Assembly: GCA_005778215.1 (NCBI GenBank)
Contig: SXKB01000194.1
Span: forward strand, 1 to 35,919
Direction: 5' to 3'
Source of the DNA: Actinomycetota bacterium
Lineage (GTDB): Bacteria > Actinomycetota > Acidimicrobiia > Acidimicrobiales > Ilumatobacteraceae
DNA: 35,919 nucleotides
Shown here: piece by piece, positions 33,230 to 35,919 of the stretch
How the letters are laid out: each line of letters begins with the position of its first letter
Position numbering within the stretch: the stretch's first letter is position 1
Notes under the pieces: model-generated
Database searches by the model: none
What the model was told of the DNA's origin: nothing
What the model saw: only the letters and a program-made list of their open reading frames with translations
Position numbers and translations under genes: made by a program

Positions 33230-33975
33230 AGGTCGTCGAGCGAGAGCTCCTCGGTGATGTCGTGCGCGACGAACGTGGCCGGCGCAGGGGTCACTGCGGG
33301 ACGCGGCATCCGGTCGGGCTTCGTCGGCACCGGTGACGGCTCGGGCTCCGGCACGAGTTCGGGCTCGGCGTCGCCCTTCGCCGCGGCGGCAGCCTCGGCC
33401 TCGGCCTGCTTGCGCGCCTCGTCCTCCTCGTGCTCGCGTAGGGCGCGGGGCAACAGCAGCAGCATGCACAGCAGGCCCGCCGCCCCGCCGATGAAGAACG
33501 GACTGTGGGTCATCTGCAGCAGGCGGCCGAACTGCGGGATGGTCCACGTCGGCTTGCCCACGATGTCCTCGGGCATGATGTGCCACGGGTCGGCGTAGCG
33601 CCGGTTGTCGCCCTTGGTCATGAACGACCCGTCGTCGCGCTGGGCGAAGATGCGGTGCACCACGAAGCTGCCCTCGGCGGGATCACCCTCGGGGATGCGG
33701 AAGACGATGATGTCCCCGATCTGCGGATCGTCGATCGCTCGAACGACCAGCGAGTCGCCGATGTGGTACACCGGCTCCATCGAGGCGCCGGTCACCATGA
33801 TGAACCGGGTGTGGCCGCCCAGCGCGGCGGGCCACAGGTTCCACGCCAGCACACACACCAGACCCAACAACAGCAGATCGAGCACGTCGTGCAGCACGTG
33901 ACGCTTGCCGGTGGCGTGCGCGGTGATGTGCACGTGCGGCGCGTGGTGCGCAGGGGACTCGATCGCGATGGTCAT
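33193..33975 (-). CDS. Signal peptidase I, ER/SipW type (S26B)
   Basis: A 260-residue membrane protease. A His-rich N-terminus leads to a transmembrane segment (VLDLLLLGLVCVLAWNLW). The catalytic Ser is in TGASMEPVYHIGDSL (S65). The partner residue is His in SFVVHRIFAQ (H107) rather than Lys, the mark of SipW, archaeal and ER-type peptidases. GDNRRYADPW (D123/D129) completes the site. A second membrane segment (FFIGGAAGLLCMLLLLP) is followed by an ~80-residue acidic and Pro-rich cytoplasmic tail. It is the last gene of a three-gene operon whose other two products carry matching signal peptides, so it is probably dedicated to them. The ATG at 33975 is 10 nt from the upstream stop. Confidence 0.92.
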   Translation of the reverse strand: MTIAIESPAHHAPHVHITAHATGKRHVLHDVLDLLLLGLVCVLAWNLWPAALGGHTRFIMVTGASMEPVYHIGDSLVVRAIDDPQIGDIIVFRIPEGDPAEGSFVVHRIFAQRDDGSFMTKGDNRRYADPWHIMPEDIVGKPTWTIPQFGRLLQMTHSPFFIGGAAGLLCMLLLLPRALREHEEDEARKQAEAEAAAAAKGDAEPELVPEPEPSPVPTKPDRMPRPAVTPAPATFVAHDITEELSLDDLHAWAAASSDDR

Positions 33976-33985
33976 GGTGTGTGGG

Positions 33986-34765
33986 TCATGGAACGGGTGC
34001 GGTGACGAAGAAGTTCGAGTAGCGGAGGGCGGTGCCCTCCTCCTGGTACAAGCCGGCCCTCGTACCGGTGGCCTGCGAGGCCTGGGCGGCGGTGAGGGTG
34101 TAGGTGAGCACGATCGTGCCGTTCAGGCGCACCGTGAGGTTGTTGCCGATGCGGGTGAACCGCACGACCTGCGAGACGTTGGGGGTGATCGCCGCGCTGG
34201 CGAGCACCGTGTAGTTGGTGTTGCGCACGAGGCGGATCTGCAGGGTGCCGGGGCCGACGATGACGGCGGCGAGGTGCTCACGCCGCGAGCCGTTGTGGCT
34301 GAGCGACACGCCGCCGGCGCGGTTGGCGCCGTTGGAGTGTTCGACCGTGGCCTGCACCGTCACGAAGGCCGAACCGACCTCGATGGTGGCCGTCGCGTCG
34401 TCGTGCCGGGTGCGGACCCGGCCGTTGCCGACGATGGTCCACTCACCGGAGTCGGCGTTCCAGAGTCCGTTCCCGCACTGCTGCGGGCGCTCGTCGAGGT
34501 TGTTCCCCGTGGGACCACCGGTCGTGAACGTGTCACAGCCGATGGCGGTGGGCGCGGTCGTCGTGGTGGTGGGCGGGATGGTCGTGGTGGTGGTCGGCGG
34601 CAGCGTGGGCGGCCGCTGATTGCTGTCCACGGCCAGCAAGGTGTCGGGACGCAGACCGAGAGTCGCGGCACTGGCCACCCCGAGCGTGGCGAGGAACGAG
34701 ATCGTCAGGACGACGATCAACGTCCGGCGCGCACGGGGCACCGAGTGCCGCGACCCTGTCTGCAC
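33986..34765 (-). CDS. Exported beta-sandwich protein with SipW-type-like signal peptide
   Basis: A 259-residue exported protein with no name I can assign. The signal peptide is RRTLIVVLTISFLATLGVASAATLGL. A Thr/Pro-rich spacer follows (PPTLPPTTTTTIPPTTTTT). The remaining ~185 residues are beta-rich with a concanavalin/LamG-like look: NGLWNADSGEWTIVGNGRVRTR, ATIEVGSAFVTVQATVEHS, RFTRIGNNLTVRLNGTIVLTYT and GTRAGLYQEEGTALRYSNFFV. Such folds bind glycans or other surface ligands. The start is GTG 34765, with AGGA about 11 nt upstream and 15 nt after the stop of the small exported protein. The motif SAA-T-LG is shared with that protein. Confidence 0.8.
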   Translation of the reverse strand: MQTGSRHSVPRARRTLIVVLTISFLATLGVASAATLGLRPDTLLAVDSNQRPPTLPPTTTTTIPPTTTTTAPTAIGCDTFTTGGPTGNNLDERPQQCGNGLWNADSGEWTIVGNGRVRTRHDDATATIEVGSAFVTVQATVEHSNGANRAGGVSLSHNGSRREHLAAVIVGPGTLQIRLVRNTNYTVLASAAITPNVSQVVRFTRIGNNLTVRLNGTIVLTYTLTAAQASQATGTRAGLYQEEGTALRYSNFFVTAPVP

Positions 34766-34780
34766 GGTTCAAGGTCCTGA

Positions 34781-35185
34781 TCAGCCCGCGATGACGAGCG
34801 ACATGCCCTCGACCGCAGCCGCGCTCACGCCCGCCGGGATGTTGATCGAGAAGGTCGTGCCGGCGCCCATGCTCAGGTTCGAGGACTGGCTGGCGAGCAC
34901 GGTGCCCGCACCGTCGCGCAGCGTGACGGTCGCGATCTTGCCGCTGCAGCCGTTGTCCACATTGCCGAAGTTGACGGCAGTCACCTGGCTGGTGCCGGCG
35001 CTCTGGACGTACTGGGTCGTGTAGCCGACGTCGATGCCGTCGGTGTCGCACGAGGCGACGACATCGTCGCCCGAGCCGAGCGAGTTGCCGGTGAACATGC
35101 CGAGGCTGGCTGCCGAAGCGCCTGCCATACCCGCCACCAGCACGCTCGCCACACCGGCGATGACCACCTTACGCGGAATCTTCAT
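34781..35185 (-). CDS. Small exported protein with SipW-type-like signal peptide (TasA/camelysin-like candidate)
   Basis: A 134-residue exported protein. The signal region MKIPRKVVIAGVASVLVAGMAGASAASLGMF ends in the motif SAA-S-LG, close to the SAA-T-LG of the next gene. The mature part is a single beta-rich domain with two Cys (VASCDTDGIDV, DNGCSGKI) that could form one disulfide. It is comparable to small structural proteins such as camelysin/TasA, though no direct similarity can be claimed by eye. GAGG lies 8-9 nt before the ATG at 35185; the longer track ORF starts before the leader hairpin. It is first in the operon, so likely the most abundant product. Confidence 0.78.
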   Translation of the reverse strand: MKIPRKVVIAGVASVLVAGMAGASAASLGMFTGNSLGSGDDVVASCDTDGIDVGYTTQYVQSAGTSQVTAVNFGNVDNGCSGKIATVTLRDGAGTVLASQSSNLSMGAGTTFSINIPAGVSAAAVEGMSLVIAG

Positions 35186-35352
35186 TGCTGTTCCTCTTTC
35201 GTTGTCACACCACCCCGTTTGGTGGCGAGTGAATGTTCGGCACAACCCCTCAGTTCTTGAGTCGAAATTGATCTACGGGATGCGAATTTCTTGATCTGGA
35301 AAATCTTGATACGACCCGTAGCAAGTTTTCTGCGCCGGGGTAATCTGCAGGC
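35186..35352. other. A+T-richer divergent regulatory region between the secretion operon and clpB
   Basis: This 167-bp gap is clearly lower in G+C than its surroundings. The secretion-operon leader contains the hairpin CCACC-AAACGG-GGTGG (35210-35225). Toward clpB are CTTGAGT (35256), CTTGATC (35290) and CTTGATA (35305), all in the same direction, and a spaced inverted repeat CTACGGG (35273)/CCCGTAG (35315). Confidence 0.6.
35341..35346 (+). promoter_or_regulatory. Leaderless -10 box (TAATCT) of clpB
   Basis: TAATCT lies 6 nt before the ATG at 35353, with no Shine-Dalgarno sequence. It lies ~20 bp downstream of the spaced inverted repeat CTACGGG/CCCGTAG. Confidence 0.65.
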
Positions 35353-35919
35353 ATGGCGTTCGATCCGAAGAAGTGGACCCTGAAGACCAACGAGGCCTTC
35401 GCCGCGGCCATCGACCAGGCGAAGTCGCTCAGCAACCCCGAGCTCACCCCCGATCACCTGATGGCGGCGCTGATGCGCCAGGCCGACACCATCGTGCCGG
35501 CCGTGCTGGCCAAGTTGGGTCTCGCACCCCTCATGGTGCGCAACAAGGCCGACGAGGCCGTGGCCAAGCTGCCCAAGGCGTACGGCGGCAGCGAGCCGCG
35601 CATGAACCGCGAGCTCGACAACGTGGTGCAGAACGCCACCGCCTACCAGAAGGACCTGAAGGACGACTTCCTGTCGGTCGAGCACCTGCTCCTGGCCATG
35701 AACCAGCGGCTCGGCGTGGGCAGCGAGGAGCTGCTGCAGGCGCTGAAGGAGGTGCGCGGCAGCCACCGCGTCACCAGCCAGAACCCCGAGGAGTCGTTCG
35801 CCGCGCTCGAGAAGTACGGGCAGGACCTCACCCAGCGCGCCCGCGACGGCAAGATCGATCCCGTCATCGGTCGCGACGACGAGATCCGTCGGGTCATCCA
35901 GGTGCTCAGCCGTCGCACC
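35353..35919 (+). CDS. clpB: ClpB disaggregase, 5' part (runs off the window)
   Basis: The 189 codons to the window end are open, which is why the ORF track does not list them. The N-domain is complete with its two Clp repeats ([31 protein letters not shown] and [17 protein letters not shown]). Then comes the start of the first ATPase domain, [39 protein letters not shown]; the Walker A lies beyond the end. ClpB rescues aggregated proteins with DnaK. The start is fixed by TAATCT 6 nt upstream and by the normal N-domain length. HspR control is known for actinobacterial clpB; only half-site-like repeats are seen here. Confidence 0.95.
   Translation, partial: MAFDPKKWTLKTNEAFAAAIDQAKSLSNPELTPDHLMAALMRQADTIVPAVLAKLGLAPLMVRNKADEAVAKLPKAYGGSEPRMNRELDNVVQNATAYQKDLKDDFLSVEHLLLAMNQRLGVGSEELLQALKEVRGSHRVTSQNPEESFAALEKYGQDLTQRARDGKIDPVIGRDDEIRRVIQVLSRRT

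Noticed and set aside
35256-35321. A standard HspR HAIR site or CIRCE element upstream of clpB.
   Set aside because: The second half ACTCAAG is missing at the required distance, and no GCACTC-N9-GAGTGC is present.

Overview
The window is about 69 percent G+C and reads as the chromosome of a high-GC Actinomycetota. An Acidimicrobiia/Ilumatobacter-like organism is the best guess. The guess rests on an ethylmalonyl-CoA mutase (MeaA/Ecm), PilB/PilC-type pilus genes and genes packed tightly on both strands. A further clue is leaderless transcription: a TAnnnT box lies 6-8 nt before 17 start codons (16 conventional starts plus one proposed ATC start). The lineage call is inference. No phage, plasmid, insertion sequence or CRISPR array was seen, and no gap between genes exceeds about 300 bp without an RNA gene in it.

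Region 1 (1-6.3 kb): the 3' part of meaA, an ArsR regulator coupled to an SRPBCC/AHSA1 protein under a palindromic operator, a phosphodiesterase-like protein whose alkaline-phosphatase motifs are in permuted order, and a GH13 alpha-glucosidase cut by one in-frame TGA. Region 2 (6.4-11.7 kb): a glycan or small-molecule cluster with a decayed methyltransferase, a B12-binding radical SAM protein, two GT4 glycosyltransferases and an NTP_transf_5 protein. Region 3 (11.7-18.7 kb): a 2OG-oxygenase-like protein, a LysM lipoprotein, two coupled alpha/beta hydrolases (the second lacks the nucleophile Ser), a polyprenyl synthetase, GNAT-xseA-xseB and rmuC.

Region 4 (18.8-24.4 kb): an ABC exporter divergent from two tandem lipoprotein alpha/beta-hydrolase peptidases, then a DUF985 cupin. 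Region 5 (24.4-27.3 kb): two tRNA-Ser genes (CGA and GGA), a DUF4388-like protein, tadA, the small SRP RNA and a PolA-like 5'-3' exonuclease. Region 6 (27.3-31.7 kb): a pilus operon of a coiled-coil protein, pilB and pilC, closed by a strong hairpin. Region 7 (31.8-35.9 kb): a GH20 hexosaminidase, a three-gene secretion operon (two small exported proteins plus a SipW-type signal peptidase) and the 5' end of clpB.

The most notable non-gene structure is a 75-bp palindromic repeat present in three intergenic copies (2599, 6328 and 18760). Each copy has three related ~20-nt modules, in a REP/BIME-like arrangement. The other leading candidates for new biology are the SipW-type operon with matched signal peptides, the permuted phosphodiesterase and the pilus operon that starts with a coiled-coil gene.
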